From Dryocola sp032000125 (lineage in GTDB: Bacteria > Pseudomonadota > Gammaproteobacteria > Enterobacterales > Enterobacteriaceae): a DNA stretch of 64,000 bases. The translations under genes and the position numbers were made by a program. This document shows, in pieces, positions 6,789 through 15,632 of this stretch (positions within the stretch are counted from its first letter, which is position 1; every line of letters starts with the position of its first letter). The notes below the pieces were generated by a model. The model did not search any database, was not told the origin of the DNA, and worked only from the letters and a program-made list of their open reading frames with translations. Where the stretch lies: positions 100,430 through 164,429 of the forward strand of contig DAMALH010000003.1 in NCBI GenBank assembly GCA_032000125.1. The letters are read 5' to 3'.

Positions 6789-8228
6789 CTACACCTGTAA
6801 ATAAACCATCTGCGTTTGCAGATATTCATTCAGTCCGTGACGCCCGTCCGCCCCGCCAATGCCCGACTTCCGCCAGCCCGCATGGAAGCCCTGCATCGCC
6901 TCAAAGTTCTCGCGGTTGATGTAGGTTTCGCCAAACTTCAGCCCTTTGATCGCTTTCATGGCGGTGTTTAAATCGCGGGTATAAACGGAAGAGGTCAGGC
7001 CGTAGTCGCTGTCATTAGCCATTGCTACCGCCTGCTCCAGCGTGTCGAAAGTGGTGACCGGCAGCACAGGGCCGAAAGTCTCATCATGCATGATGGACAT
7101 GTCCTGGCGCACGTCCACCAGCAGCGTCGGCGGATAGAAGTAGCCTTTGCCTTCAGGCGTCTTGCCGCCGGTCAGCACGCGAGCGCCCTGGCTCACCGCT
7201 TTCGCCACTTTTTGCTCTACACGTTCAAGCGCGGCGGCGTTAATTAACGGCCCCATCGCCACGTCGTTACGCTCGCCCGTATCGCCAAAGCTCACCTGCC
7301 CGAAGGCTTCGCTCAGACGCGTAATAAACTCGTCGTAAATGCCCTTTTGCACGTAGACGCGTTCGGCACAGTTACAGACCTGGCCGGTGTTGATCATGCG
7401 TGAGTCAACAATCGCTTTTACCGCGATATCCAGATCGGCATCGTCCATCACAATCGCTGGCGCTTTGCCGCCCAGTTCCAGACAGACTTTGGTGATATTT
7501 TTCGCCGCCGCAGCCATGATTTTTTCACCCGCCGCCACGCTGCCCGTCATGCTGACCATCGCCACTTTCGGGTTACCCGCCAGCTCCTGGCCCACCGTTT
7601 CGCCACGGCCAAGCACCAGGTTAAAGACGCCTTTCGGCAGGCCGATATCGTGCACGATCTCCGCAAACGCAATGGCGTTATTTGGCGTGAACTCACTGGG
7701 TTTGATGACGATGGTATTGCCCGTCACCAGCGCCGGAGCCAGCTTGCGGGCAATCAAAAAGAACGGGAAGTTCCAGGGCAAAATCCCTGTCGTCACGCCA
7801 AGCGCCCGCTTGAATACCAGGATATTTTCGCCGGGACGATCGCTTTGCAGAATTTCACCTTCGTAGCGGCGCGCCCACTCGGACATGTAATCAAGATAAT
7901 CCGCGGTGAAAGCCACCTCAACCTCGGCCAGCTGCTGAGTTTTGCCGCCTTCGGCAACGATTAACGCGCTGATGCTGGCCGCACGTTCACGGATACCTGC
8001 TGCAATTTTTCGCAGCCAGCCCGCACGCTCAATAGCCGGCAGCGCTTCCCAGCCGTCCTGCGCTTTCGCAGCGGCTTCAATCGCCTCTTGCGCCTGCTGC
8101 GCGCTGCCGTCCGGGATACGGGAAATCACCTCTTCCGTGGCGGGATTCACCACGTCAATCCATTGCTCGCCCTGCCAGTGAACGAACTGACCGTTGATAT
8201 ACATCGGGTGCTGTACGGGTGCTGTCAT
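6789..8228 (-). CDS. aldA: Lactaldehyde/glycolaldehyde dehydrogenase AldA
   Basis: The product has 479 residues, the same length as E. coli AldA, and is near-identical in long blocks (MYINGQF, GVTTGILPWNFPFFLIARK, VIKPSEFTPNNAIAFAEIV, CLELGGKAPAIVMDDADL, GQVCNCAERVYVQKGIYDEF). The catalytic Cys lies in GQVCNCAERV (about residue 285) and the general base Glu in LELGG. It oxidises L-lactaldehyde, from fucose and rhamnose breakdown, and glycolaldehyde to lactate and glycolate with NAD+. Glycolaldehyde or related C2-C3 aldehydes could also come from the pentose cluster upstream. ATG at 8228 follows CAGGAG. A CRP-like site lies about 110 bp upstream. Confidence 0.97.
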   Translation of the reverse strand: MTAPVQHPMYINGQFVHWQGEQWIDVVNPATEEVISRIPDGSAQQAQEAIEAAAKAQDGWEALPAIERAGWLRKIAAGIRERAASISALIVAEGGKTQQLAEVEVAFTADYLDYMSEWARRYEGEILQSDRPGENILVFKRALGVTTGILPWNFPFFLIARKLAPALVTGNTIVIKPSEFTPNNAIAFAEIVHDIGLPKGVFNLVLGRGETVGQELAGNPKVAMVSMTGSVAAGEKIMAAAAKNITKVCLELGGKAPAIVMDDADLDIAVKAIVDSRMINTGQVCNCAERVYVQKGIYDEFITRLSEAFGQVSFGDTGERNDVAMGPLINAAALERVEQKVAKAVSQGARVLTGGKTPEGKGYFYPPTLLVDVRQDMSIMHDETFGPVLPVTTFDTLEQAVAMANDSDYGLTSSVYTRDLNTAMKAIKGLKFGETYINRENFEAMQGFHAGWRKSGIGGADGRHGLNEYLQTQMVYLQV

Positions 8229-8336
8229 GACCGACTCCTGTATGTGCAGAGTGAATGCGTTTTGTTATGCGCAGGTAAAATATTTGTAATCACTTTAGGC
8301 GTCAAACGCGGGCGTTCGGGCAAAACGGTCATGTTT

Positions 8337-8352
8337 TGTGATGGCACTCAAT
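8337..8352 (-). promoter_or_regulatory. CRP-like site upstream of aldA
   Basis: TGTGATGGCACTCAAT has one perfect half-site (TGTGA) and a partial second half (TCAAT against TCACA), 8 of 10 consensus positions with the right 6-bp spacer. Catabolite control of aldA is known in E. coli; occupancy here is inferred. Confidence 0.5.
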
Positions 8353-8400
8353 AAAATCGGCGCGTGAGGGCGAATTTATTTACAGATTAACAACATGAGC

Positions 8401-8437
8401 TTGACCGTTTCAGATGGCAGCCATGTAAAACGGTCAA
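8401..8437. promoter_or_regulatory. Long inverted repeat between the SorC regulator gene and aldA
   Basis: TTGACCGTTT (8401-8410) and AAACGGTCAA (8428-8437) are perfect 10-bp inverted arms; inside them is the palindrome ATGGC-A-GCCAT (8414-8424). A further direct half-site AAACGGTCA lies at 8323-8331. It could be an operator for aldA or the hairpin end of the regulator transcript (stop at 8449, no T-run). The repeated half-site favours a protein-binding role. Confidence 0.5.
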
Positions 8438-8448
8438 TTCGGGCAGGT

Positions 8449-9393
8449 TCAGAGCAGTTCTCGAGCGGTGGGATAATCGGTGATTAATACGTCAATGTAG
8501 CCGCCGTTAAGCGCGCCGCGAATAGCGTTTGCTTTGTCGCTGCCGCCGGCAAGCGCAACCACGTGCGGACAGGCGCGGACCTGGCTTAGCTCCATGCCAA
8601 TAACGGGATCTTCATCTTTGCTCAGTACCGGTTCCCCCTGCGCGTTGAAGTAGTGCAGGCAAATATCCCCGACCGCGCCCCGTTCGGCGAGCGTCTGAAG
8701 CATTTTTTCTCCGTAGTAGTTTCCGGAGTTTTTCAGCAACTGCGAAGGCTCCAGCTCCCCGATGCCGACGATGGCGACATCCACCTCAGCAAATTTTTTC
8801 ACCACTTCGGCCACGTCTTCACTGGCGACAAGCCTTGCGCGTTCATCAACCGAATGTTCAATGCTCTGGGCGGGCAGCAGCCAGGCCGGGCAGTCAAGCT
8901 GGGCCGCCAGATTTTGCGTCAGGATCGTCGCCTGCACGTTGCCATTCGGCCCCACGCCGCCGAGCAGTTGAATAACGCCCTGCGCTTTGATGCTTTGCGG
9001 ATGCAGTTCATCCACCATTGCGCGGATGGTGCTGCTCCAGGAAGAAATACCGACCAGGTCGTTTACCCGCAGGCGCGTTTCGACGTAGTGGGCGGCGGCG
9101 CTGCCGATGGCGTGTTTGATCTGCGCGCCCGTGGCGGGTTCATCCACATCCACCACCACCGCCTGGCGAATGCCGTACTTCTGCTCAATAGACTGTTCAA
9201 GCGAGAGAAATATATTGGCGGGCTGGATAACGCTTATCTTCACCACCCCTTCTTTCTGGCTGCGGGTAATCGCGCGGGAAACAAAAGACTGCGAAAGATT
9301 CAGCAGCCCTGCAATTTCCGATTGTTTCATGCCGTCGACGTAATACAGCGTCGCGATTTTTACCAACAGCCGTTGTTCATCCTGCTTTGACAT
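8449..9393 (-). CDS. SorC/DeoR-family sugar-responsive transcriptional regulator
   Basis: The 314-residue protein has an N-terminal helix-turn-helix (about 19-50: MKQSEIAGLLNLSQSFVSRA, then TRSQKEG) and a C-terminal SorC-type sugar-phosphate-binding domain (LVGISSWSST, VIQLLGGVG, DVAIVGIGEL, VVALAGGSDKANAIRGAL). Regulators of this class bind phosphorylated sugars and control adjacent uptake and catabolic genes. It is divergent from the binding-protein gene at 9602 and probably controls the operon 9602-18610. CAGGAGG precedes the ATG. AldA, next downstream on the same strand, may also be under its control, but that is only positional. Confidence 0.9.
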   Translation of the reverse strand: MSKQDEQRLLVKIATLYYVDGMKQSEIAGLLNLSQSFVSRAITRSQKEGVVKISVIQPANIFLSLEQSIEQKYGIRQAVVVDVDEPATGAQIKHAIGSAAAHYVETRLRVNDLVGISSWSSTIRAMVDELHPQSIKAQGVIQLLGGVGPNGNVQATILTQNLAAQLDCPAWLLPAQSIEHSVDERARLVASEDVAEVVKKFAEVDVAIVGIGELEPSQLLKNSGNYYGEKMLQTLAERGAVGDICLHYFNAQGEPVLSKDEDPVIGMELSQVRACPHVVALAGGSDKANAIRGALNGGYIDVLITDYPTARELL

Positions 9394-9551
9394 AACGCCT
9401 CCTGAGTCTTCTCAGTATTTTTATTCAACTGCGAATAAATAACAAGATAAGGGGCTTTTTGCGGCTTAATCGAACAATCTGTGATCGCATTCTCCTTTTC
9501 ATCATTTCCACGATTTCCCCATGGACAGATGCAAAAACGGGGCATATCGTT

Positions 9552-9591
9552 ACATTGAATAATAAATCATGCTTGAATATATATTCAATGT
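9552..9591 (+). promoter_or_regulatory. Putative operator region of the divergent SorC regulator
   Basis: TTGAATATATATTCAA (9573-9588) is a perfect 16-bp palindrome overlapping an inverted pair ACATTGAAT (9552-9560) / ATTCAATGT (9583-9591). The cluster ends 10 bp before the binding-protein ATG, next to its GTGGAGA ribosome site, a position suited to repression. Assignment to the SorC regulator is inference. Confidence 0.5.
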
Positions 9592-9601
9592 GGAGATAAA
9601 A

Positions 9602-10543
9602 ATGAACCGTACCCTACTGAAAACCTCAATTCTTGCGGCCATGCTGGCCTATTCTGCTTCGCTGTATGCGGCGGATAACGGGCTAATAGCCATTATTACG
9701 CCTTCTCACGACAACCCGTTCTTTAAGGCCGAGGCCGACGGCGCCGCCGCAAAAGCGAAAGAGCTTGGCTACACCACGCTCGTCGCTTCGCATGACGACG
9801 ATGTGAATAAGCAAAACCAGCTCATCGAAACCGCTATCGCCCGTAAAGCCAAAGCCATCATCCTTGATAACGCCGGCGCCGATGCCACCGTCGGGCCGCT
9901 GGAAAAAGCCAAAGCCGCAGGGCTGCCGGCGTTCCTTATCGACAGGGAAATTAACAAAACCGGCGTTGCCGTCGCGCAAATCGTTTCCAACAACTACCAG
10001 GGCGCACAGCTAGGCGCAGAAAAGTTCGCCAAACTGCTGGACGGTAAAGGCAAGTACGTCGAGCTGCTGGGGCGCCAGTCTGATACCAACGCCCACGTGC
10101 GCTCGCAGGGCTATCACGACGTGCTGGACGACTATCCAGATATGAAAATGGTGGCCCAGCAAACCGCTAACTGGAGCCAGACCGAAGCCTTCACCCGTAT
10201 GGAAGCCATCCTGCAAACCCAGCCGGATATCGTCGGCGTGATCTCCGGTAACGACACCATGGCGCTGGGTGCAGAAGCCGCCCTGAAAGCCGCCGGTAAA
10301 AGCAACGTCATCGTTGTCGGCTTTGACGGCAGCGATTACGTTCGTGATTCCATCACTGCGAAAAGCAACATCAAGGCCACCGTCCTGCAACCTGGCTGGG
10401 AACAGGCGCAGATGGCCGTCGTGCAGGCCGATTACTTCCTGAAAAACGGCAAAGCGAAAGAGCAGGAAAAACAACTGATGGACTGCGTGCTGATTGATGA
10501 AAGCAACGCCTCGCAGCTCAAAGCCTTTAGCCTGAATAAATGA
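9602..10543 (+). CDS. Ribose-type ABC importer, periplasmic sugar-binding protein
   Basis: The 313-residue periplasmic binding protein (RbsB-like, Peripla_BP_4 type) has a Sec signal cleaved near SLYAA/DNG. Typical family blocks are IAIITPSHDNPFFKAEADGA, KAIILDNAGADA, SGNDTMALGAEAALKAAG and VVGFDGSD. The start at 9602 is preferred over the upstream ATG at 9569, which lies inside the operator, because GTGGAGA precedes it by the usual distance and the signal peptide starts there. It is the first gene of the cluster that runs to 18610. Likely ligand: a pentose or related furanose; D-apiose is the best guess from the enzymes downstream. Confidence 0.9.
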   Translation: MNRTLLKTSILAAMLAYSASLYAADNGLIAIITPSHDNPFFKAEADGAAAKAKELGYTTLVASHDDDVNKQNQLIETAIARKAKAIILDNAGADATVGPLEKAKAAGLPAFLIDREINKTGVAVAQIVSNNYQGAQLGAEKFAKLLDGKGKYVELLGRQSDTNAHVRSQGYHDVLDDYPDMKMVAQQTANWSQTEAFTRMEAILQTQPDIVGVISGNDTMALGAEAALKAAGKSNVIVVGFDGSDYVRDSITAKSNIKATVLQPGWEQAQMAVVQADYFLKNGKAKEQEKQLMDCVLIDESNASQLKAFSLNK

Positions 10544-10557
10544 TGCCCGGAGGGACT

Positions 10558-11160
10558 ATGTCATTAAAACAATGGGGCACTGGCTTGTTATGCTGCAGCG
10601 CCCTGTTGCTGACTGCCTGCCGGGTGGTGGATCTGGACGAGTCTGGCAAACCTGTCATTCCGCCCGATCCCAACGCGAAGGCCAGTTTCGCAAACCAAAC
10701 CCCAGCGCAGATAGCGCAACAAACCTGGACCGCGCGCGTGATGGACCAGGCGCGCGACCATGCTCTTGATGCCAGCGCCCTGCATAACATGGCCGCAAAC
10801 GCTAAAGGCGAGAGCGTCTTTGTCAAAGCGCGCGCTACGGTGGAAAAAGTGGATCTCAGCAACGACCGTGAACGAACCCTGACTTTCACGTTAGACAATA
10901 AGCCGGTTAGCGTTCAGGTCGGGCCGATGATCCGCGGCAACGCCATTCGCGATGCCGCCGGTTTTAAGTTTGCGGACTTTACCAACCAGGTGCAGTTTGC
11001 GCAGCTTTCAAAAGCTTATAACCGGGAAGCGGCCAGGCATTTACCCGCCGTCGATGAAAGCTGGCAACAGCAGCCGGTTACGGTGCTGATGGCCGTGACG
11101 CTGCGTAATGGCACGTTCAGCGACGCCGCAGCGCTCGATTTGCAACGGGAGACGCCGTAA
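10558..11160 (+). CDS. DUF2291-family lipoprotein linked to the sugar importer
   Basis: The 200-residue product has an N-terminal lipoprotein signal with lipobox LLTAC (Cys 21) and no other recognisable domain. The start at 10558 has GGAGG five bases upstream; the in-frame ATG 18 bases earlier overlaps the previous stop. DUF2291 proteins recur next to ribose-type ABC importers but have no established function; a role in substrate capture or in stabilising the importer at the periplasmic face is conjecture. Its stop codon shares a base with the start of the ATPase gene (TAATG), so the genes are co-translated. Confidence 0.8.
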   Translation: MSLKQWGTGLLCCSALLLTACRVVDLDESGKPVIPPDPNAKASFANQTPAQIAQQTWTARVMDQARDHALDASALHNMAANAKGESVFVKARATVEKVDLSNDRERTLTFTLDNKPVSVQVGPMIRGNAIRDAAGFKFADFTNQVQFAQLSKAYNREAARHLPAVDESWQQQPVTVLMAVTLRNGTFSDAAALDLQRETP

Positions 11161-12677
11161 TGGAACAGGATCCGATAGTACTGCGTACCCGCGGAATTTC
11201 GATGTACTTTCCGGGCACGGTGGCGCTGGATAACGTGGATTACAACGTCTGGCGCGGCAAAGTAAACGTCATCATCGGCGAAAACGGCGCGGGCAAATCG
11301 ACGTTAATGAAGATCCTCGCAGGCGTACAGCAGCCGAGCGTGGGCGAGATAACCCTCAACGGCAAACCGGTGAAGTTCGCAAACACCAGAGAAGCTGCCG
11401 CCCAGGGTATCGGCATGGTGCATCAGGAACTGAATCTGTTTGAAAACCTTACGGTTGCGGAAAACATCTTCCTCGGACGCGAACTGCAGCAGGGGCTTGC
11501 GCCTATTGATGAAGCAACCCAGCAGCAGCGCAGCGCGGCGTTGCTCAAGCGCCTCGATCAGCCTATCTCCCCTAAAGAGCTGGTCGCAAGCCTCAAGGTT
11601 GGGCAGCAGCAGCTTGTGGAAATCGCCAAAGCGCTGGCGGAAGACGCGGATATTTTGATCCTTGATGAGCCGACCTCAGCCCTGAGCAAAACCGAGGTGG
11701 ACATCCTGTTCCGCGTTATCCGCGAACTGACCCGGCAGGGCGTCTCTATTATCTATATCTCCCACCGTCTGGAAGAGCTGATGGCCATTGGCGATGTCAT
11801 CACTATCCTGCGCGATGGCAAATTCCAGGCGGAAGCTCAGGTCTGCGATATCGACGTGCCGTGGATCGTGCGGGAAATGCTCGGCAGCGAGCCGGTATCA
11901 AGCTTCCTTAAGCCCGGCCGCGAGTTTGGTATGCCGGTGCTTGAGGCTGAACATATCACCTGCGTGAATGCCGCCGGGAATGCGGTGGTGGACGATGTGA
12001 GCTTCCAGGTCAGGGCCGGGGAAATCGTCGGCATTTATGGTCTGATGGGCGCCGGGCGCACCGAACTGTTCGAATGCCTGCTCGGTACTCAGCACAGCTA
12101 CCTCGGCAAGCTGTGGCTTGACAGCAAACCTGTCCCTCCTCGCCTTGCGACCGCCGAACGCATCCGCATGGGGATGAGCCTTGTGCCGGAAGATCGTAAG
12201 CGCACCGGTATTTTCCCGATATCGTCCGTGGCGGGTAACCTGACGATAGCCAGCCTGTGGCGGCGTTTGCAGCGTGGGCTGACCATTTCCCGCGCCGATG
12301 AAACTGCCGCGGTGGCAAGCACCATCGGCAATCTGTCGATAAAAGTATCCTCCCCGGACGTGGAGATCCAGGCGCTGAGCGGCGGCAATCAGCAAAAAGT
12401 GGTTATCGGACGGTCGCTGCTGACTAACCCCAAGCTGCTTCTGCTTGATGAGCCAACGCGCGGTATCGACGTGGGCGCGAAAGCAGACGTGTTCCGCATG
12501 ATGGTGAAGCTATCCGAACAGGGCATCGCCGTGGTCTTTTCAACCTCCGATCTGAAAGAAATCATGGCGGTTTCAGACCGCATTCTGGTGATGTCCGGAG
12601 GGAAAATCACCGCCAACCTTCTCCGCGAACATGCCGAAGAATCGGCATTGGTTTCCGCTAGTGCACAAGGGTTCTGA
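11160..12677 (+). CDS. Ribose-type ABC importer, tandem ATP-binding subunit (RbsA-like)
   Basis: This 505-residue protein has two fused ATPase domains, as in RbsA, XylG and AraG. The first has Walker A GENGAGKST and Walker B ILILDEPTSAL with the unusual signature region VGQQQLVEIAKAL; the second has a degenerate Walker A (GLMGAGRTE) but a normal signature LSGGNQQKVVIGR and LLLLDEPTRGIDVGAKAD. This asymmetry is normal for the family. It energises the permease encoded immediately downstream, one base after the stop. Confidence 0.95.
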   Translation: MEQDPIVLRTRGISMYFPGTVALDNVDYNVWRGKVNVIIGENGAGKSTLMKILAGVQQPSVGEITLNGKPVKFANTREAAAQGIGMVHQELNLFENLTVAENIFLGRELQQGLAPIDEATQQQRSAALLKRLDQPISPKELVASLKVGQQQLVEIAKALAEDADILILDEPTSALSKTEVDILFRVIRELTRQGVSIIYISHRLEELMAIGDVITILRDGKFQAEAQVCDIDVPWIVREMLGSEPVSSFLKPGREFGMPVLEAEHITCVNAAGNAVVDDVSFQVRAGEIVGIYGLMGAGRTELFECLLGTQHSYLGKLWLDSKPVPPRLATAERIRMGMSLVPEDRKRTGIFPISSVAGNLTIASLWRRLQRGLTISRADETAAVASTIGNLSIKVSSPDVEIQALSGGNQQKVVIGRSLLTNPKLLLLDEPTRGIDVGAKADVFRMMVKLSEQGIAVVFSTSDLKEIMAVSDRILVMSGGKITANLLREHAEESALVSASAQGF

Positions 12678-12678
12678 T

Positions 12679-13779
12679 ATGAAAACGAATGACACGGTCG
12701 CGCTCGGCGCCGCAACGGCCTCGGCGTTTAAATCGCGCGAAAATCTGCTGCTCTTGCTGCTTAAGCTGCGCACCTTTATCGCCCTGTTTTTGATCGTCGG
12801 TTTTTTTGCCGTGATGGTGCCGGATTTTCTCGCCATGGGCAGCCTGGTGATCATGATTAAACACATCGCCATCAACGCCTTCCTGGCGCTGGGGATCACT
12901 TTTGTCATCATCACGGCCGGGATCGATCTGTCCATCGGCGCAACGCTTGGCCTGTGCGGCATGATAGCCGGCTGGCTTATCACCAAAGGCATTGTGCTGC
13001 CGATGTTCGGCATCGCGATTTTCCCAAGCGTGTGGGTCATTGTGCCGCTGGTGCTGCTTATTGGCGGCCTGATTGGCGCGGCCAACGGCTGGATAATTAC
13101 GCGCTATAACGTCGCGCCGTTTATCTGCACCCTTGGCACGATGTATGTCCTGCGCGGCGCGGCCATGCTGACATCAGGCGGTGAAACCTTCCCCGGCCTC
13201 TCCGGTAATCCACAGCTTGGCAATACCGGCTTTGACCTCATTGGTTCCGGCACCTTGTTCGGCATTCCGTGGGCCATCTGGATAATGATTGTATTAGCGA
13301 TCGCCATTGCTTATGTCGCCCGCCGGCTCCCGTTTGGCCGCCACGTCTATGCCATCGGCGATAACGAGCGCGCCGCCGAGCTTTCCGGGGTGAAGGTTCG
13401 CCAGGTAAAAGTGTGGGTTTATACCCTCTCCGGCCTTTGCGCGGCGATTGCCGGGATCGTGGTTTCTGCACAGCTGGTTGCCAGCCATCCGGCCAACGGT
13501 ACGGCTTTTGAAATGAACGCTATCGCCGCTGTGGTACTGGGCGGGACATCCCTTGCCGGGGGACGCGGCACCATTCTTGGCACGCTGGTCGGGGCCTTTG
13601 TGATTGGCTTTTTGGCCGACGGGCTGGTGATGATGGGAGTGAGTGAATTCTGGCAGATGGTGATTAAAGGCATCGTGATTATCGTGGCGGTAATCATTGA
13701 CCAGATGCAAAACCGCATGCAGCAAAAAGCCGCGGTGGTGGCACAAAAGAGCCTGATGGAAAGCGCTGAGAAAACCTGA
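12679..13779 (+). CDS. Ribose-type ABC importer, permease (RbsC-like)
   Basis: This 366-residue inner-membrane permease of the BPD_transp_2 family has about ten hydrophobic segments. Conserved blocks are ITAGIDLSIGATLGLCGM and AIGDNERAAELSGVKVR, then NAIAAVVLGGTSLAGGRGT. The start at 12679 follows the ATPase stop by one base. It forms a homodimeric channel with the RbsA-like ATPase and binding protein encoded upstream. An 83-bp gap with a T-tract (13803-13810) separates it from the transketolase genes, which nonetheless continue in the same direction. Confidence 0.93.
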   Translation: MKTNDTVALGAATASAFKSRENLLLLLLKLRTFIALFLIVGFFAVMVPDFLAMGSLVIMIKHIAINAFLALGITFVIITAGIDLSIGATLGLCGMIAGWLITKGIVLPMFGIAIFPSVWVIVPLVLLIGGLIGAANGWIITRYNVAPFICTLGTMYVLRGAAMLTSGGETFPGLSGNPQLGNTGFDLIGSGTLFGIPWAIWIMIVLAIAIAYVARRLPFGRHVYAIGDNERAAELSGVKVRQVKVWVYTLSGLCAAIAGIVVSAQLVASHPANGTAFEMNAIAAVVLGGTSLAGGRGTILGTLVGAFVIGFLADGLVMMGVSEFWQMVIKGIVIIVAVIIDQMQNRMQQKAAVVAQKSLMESAEKT

Positions 13780-13862
13780 GGTTGCGCGTGTCCGGTATGC
13801 GCTTTTTTTTAGCCGCGCAGAATAAATATTCATATATGATTTTTAATGCAAGAGGTGAAGTT

Positions 13863-14693
13863 ATGAATCCGTTTTCACTGTCCGTTACGGATCTGGAAAA
13901 AAAAGCGCGCGCCATCCGTCGCCGTATCATTCTGCTCAACGCCAATAGTCCGGCCGGTGGGCATACCGGGGCCGACCTGTCGCAGGTAGAGATCCTGACG
14001 GCCCTTTATTTTCGCGTGCTGAACTGTTCGCCGGAGCTGATTAACAGCGACGAGCGGGATATCTATATTCAGTCCAAAGGGCATGCGGTAGGCGGCTATT
14101 ACTGCGTGCTGGCAGAGGCCGGTTTTATTCCGGAAGACTGGCTCCCGACCTATCAACACGCCGACTCTCACCTGCCCGGCCATCCGGTGAAACACAAAAC
14201 GCCGGGCGTCGAGCTTAATACCGGCGCGCTCGGCCACGGCCTGCCCGTAGCGGTGGGAATTGCGCTGGCCGCTAAACGTAGCGGCAGCGGACGCCGGGTT
14301 TTTGTAGTCACGGGAGATGGTGAGCTTGCAGAAGGCAGCAACTGGGAGGCCGCGCTCGTTGCCGCCCACTACCAGCTCGACAACCTCATCATCATTAATG
14401 ATAAGAACAACCTGCAACTGGCGGGCGCCACCAAAGAGATCCTTAATACCGATCCGCTGGATGAAAAATGGCGCGCGTTTGGCATGGAGGTCACCCAGTG
14501 CAGCGGGAATAACATGCAGGAAGTCGTCGCCACGCTGGAGGGTTTAACCCCTAACGGCAAGCCCCTGGTGATTATCGCCAACACCACCAAAGGCGCCGGT
14601 ATTTCCTTTATTCAAGGGCGAGCGGAATGGCACCACCGGGTGCCGAAAGGCGATGAAGTGGAACTGGCACTGGAGGAACTGAAAGATGAGTAA
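13863..14693 (+). CDS. Transketolase-like enzyme, N-terminal (TPP-binding) subunit
   Basis: This 276-residue protein corresponds to the pyrimidine-diphosphate-binding half of transketolase. The thiamine-diphosphate motif GDG...NDKNN is in VTGDGELAEGSNWEAAL and LIIINDKNNLQLAG; HTGADLSQVEIL and GALGHGLPVAVG are also conserved. The start at 13863 follows AAGAGGTGA. The two halves of transketolase are separate genes here, with an 8-bp overlap. Split transketolases in sugar clusters include the apulose-4-phosphate transketolase AptAB of D-apiose catabolism; with an adjacent kinase and isomerase, that assignment is the most plausible, but unproven. Confidence 0.88.
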   Translation: MNPFSLSVTDLEKKARAIRRRIILLNANSPAGGHTGADLSQVEILTALYFRVLNCSPELINSDERDIYIQSKGHAVGGYYCVLAEAGFIPEDWLPTYQHADSHLPGHPVKHKTPGVELNTGALGHGLPVAVGIALAAKRSGSGRRVFVVTGDGELAEGSNWEAALVAAHYQLDNLIIINDKNNLQLAGATKEILNTDPLDEKWRAFGMEVTQCSGNNMQEVVATLEGLTPNGKPLVIIANTTKGAGISFIQGRAEWHHRVPKGDEVELALEELKDE

Positions 14694-15630
14694 TAGCGAA
14701 CATCTGGCCACCGTCATGGTGAATGCCTTTATTGATGCCGTTGAACGCGGCGTGGACCTGGTGCCGGTGGTGGCGGACTCTACCTCCACGGCCAAGATTT
14801 CCCCCTTTATCAAACGGTTTCCCGACAGGCTGGTCAACGTGGGCATCGCCGAGCAGACGCTTGTAGGCACGGCGGTAGGCCTGTCGATGGGCGGTAAAAT
14901 TGCCGTAACCTGTAACGCGGCGCCGTTTTTAATCTCGCGGGCCAACGAGCAGATTAAAGTGGACGTCTGCTATAACAACAGCAACGTGAAGCTTTTCGGC
15001 CTGAATTCCGGCGCCAGCTATGGCCCGCTCGCCAGCACCCATCACAGCATCGATGATATCGCCGTGCTGCGCGGCTTCGGCAATATTGAGATTTTCGCCC
15101 CGTCCTGCCCGGTGGAATGCCGACAGATTATCGACTATGCGCTCGAACACGTCGGCCCGGTTTATATTCGCCTTGATGGTAAAGCGCTGCCGGAGCTTCA
15201 CGACGCCAGCTACCGCTTCGTTCCCGGCGCCATTGACGTGCTGCGCGAAGGGGAAGACATTGCGCTGGTCGCCATGGGCTCGACCGTTCACGAAATTGTG
15301 AGCGCCGCCGCAGAGCTTGCCGACCAGGGTATCAGCGCTGCGGTTATCAGCGTCTCCTCTGTGCGTCCATGCGACACGGCAAAGCTGCTTGCGGCGTTGA
15401 AAAAATCCCACCGGGTGCTGACCGTTGAAGAGCACAACGTTAACGGCGGCGTGGGCAGTCTGGTCGCGGAAGTGCTGGCCGAAGCGGGCTGTGCCATTCC
15501 GCTGGTGAGATCGGGCATTGCCGACGGAGGCTATGCCATTGCCGCCGACCGCAAGGATATGCGAGCGCATCACGGTATTGATGCGGCAGGTGTGATACGA
15601 AACGCGACTGCGCTTTGTAAAGGAGCATAA
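14686..15630 (+). CDS. Transketolase-like enzyme, C-terminal (PYR) subunit
   Basis: The 314-residue partner of the preceding gene carries the transketolase pyrimidine-binding domain (NVGIAEQTLVGTAVGLSMGG, with the catalytic Glu in IAEQ) and the C-terminal transketolase domain (VAMGSTVHEIVSAAAELADQG, TVEEHNVNGGVGSLV). Its ATG overlaps the previous gene by eight bases, so the subunits are made in step. It probably transfers a two-carbon unit from a ketose phosphate formed by the kinase and isomerase encoded just downstream. AptB-type function in apiose breakdown is inferred from gene content. Confidence 0.88.
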   Translation: MSNSEHLATVMVNAFIDAVERGVDLVPVVADSTSTAKISPFIKRFPDRLVNVGIAEQTLVGTAVGLSMGGKIAVTCNAAPFLISRANEQIKVDVCYNNSNVKLFGLNSGASYGPLASTHHSIDDIAVLRGFGNIEIFAPSCPVECRQIIDYALEHVGPVYIRLDGKALPELHDASYRFVPGAIDVLREGEDIALVAMGSTVHEIVSAAAELADQGISAAVISVSSVRPCDTAKLLAALKKSHRVLTVEEHNVNGGVGSLVAEVLAEAGCAIPLVRSGIADGGYAIAADRKDMRAHHGIDAAGVIRNATALCKGA

Positions 15631-15632
15631 CC

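Noticed and set aside
8653..9390. A 245-codon + strand frame antisense to the SorC-family gene
   Set aside because: Composition is typical of an antisense shadow of a GC-rich gene; no start signal or domain. The same holds for several frames opposite hrpA, the chemoreceptor genes and the oxidoreductases.
13794..13812. Possible terminator in the gap before the transketolase genes
   Set aside because: GCGC...GCGC with a T-tract has only a four-base stem. Too weak to call; the genes on both sides clearly belong together.
14686..15630. 1-deoxyxylulose-5-phosphate synthase or 2-oxoacid dehydrogenase subunit instead of transketolase
   Set aside because: The IAEQ motif, domain order and the size of both subunits fit split transketolases; no lipoyl or DXS-specific features are seen.
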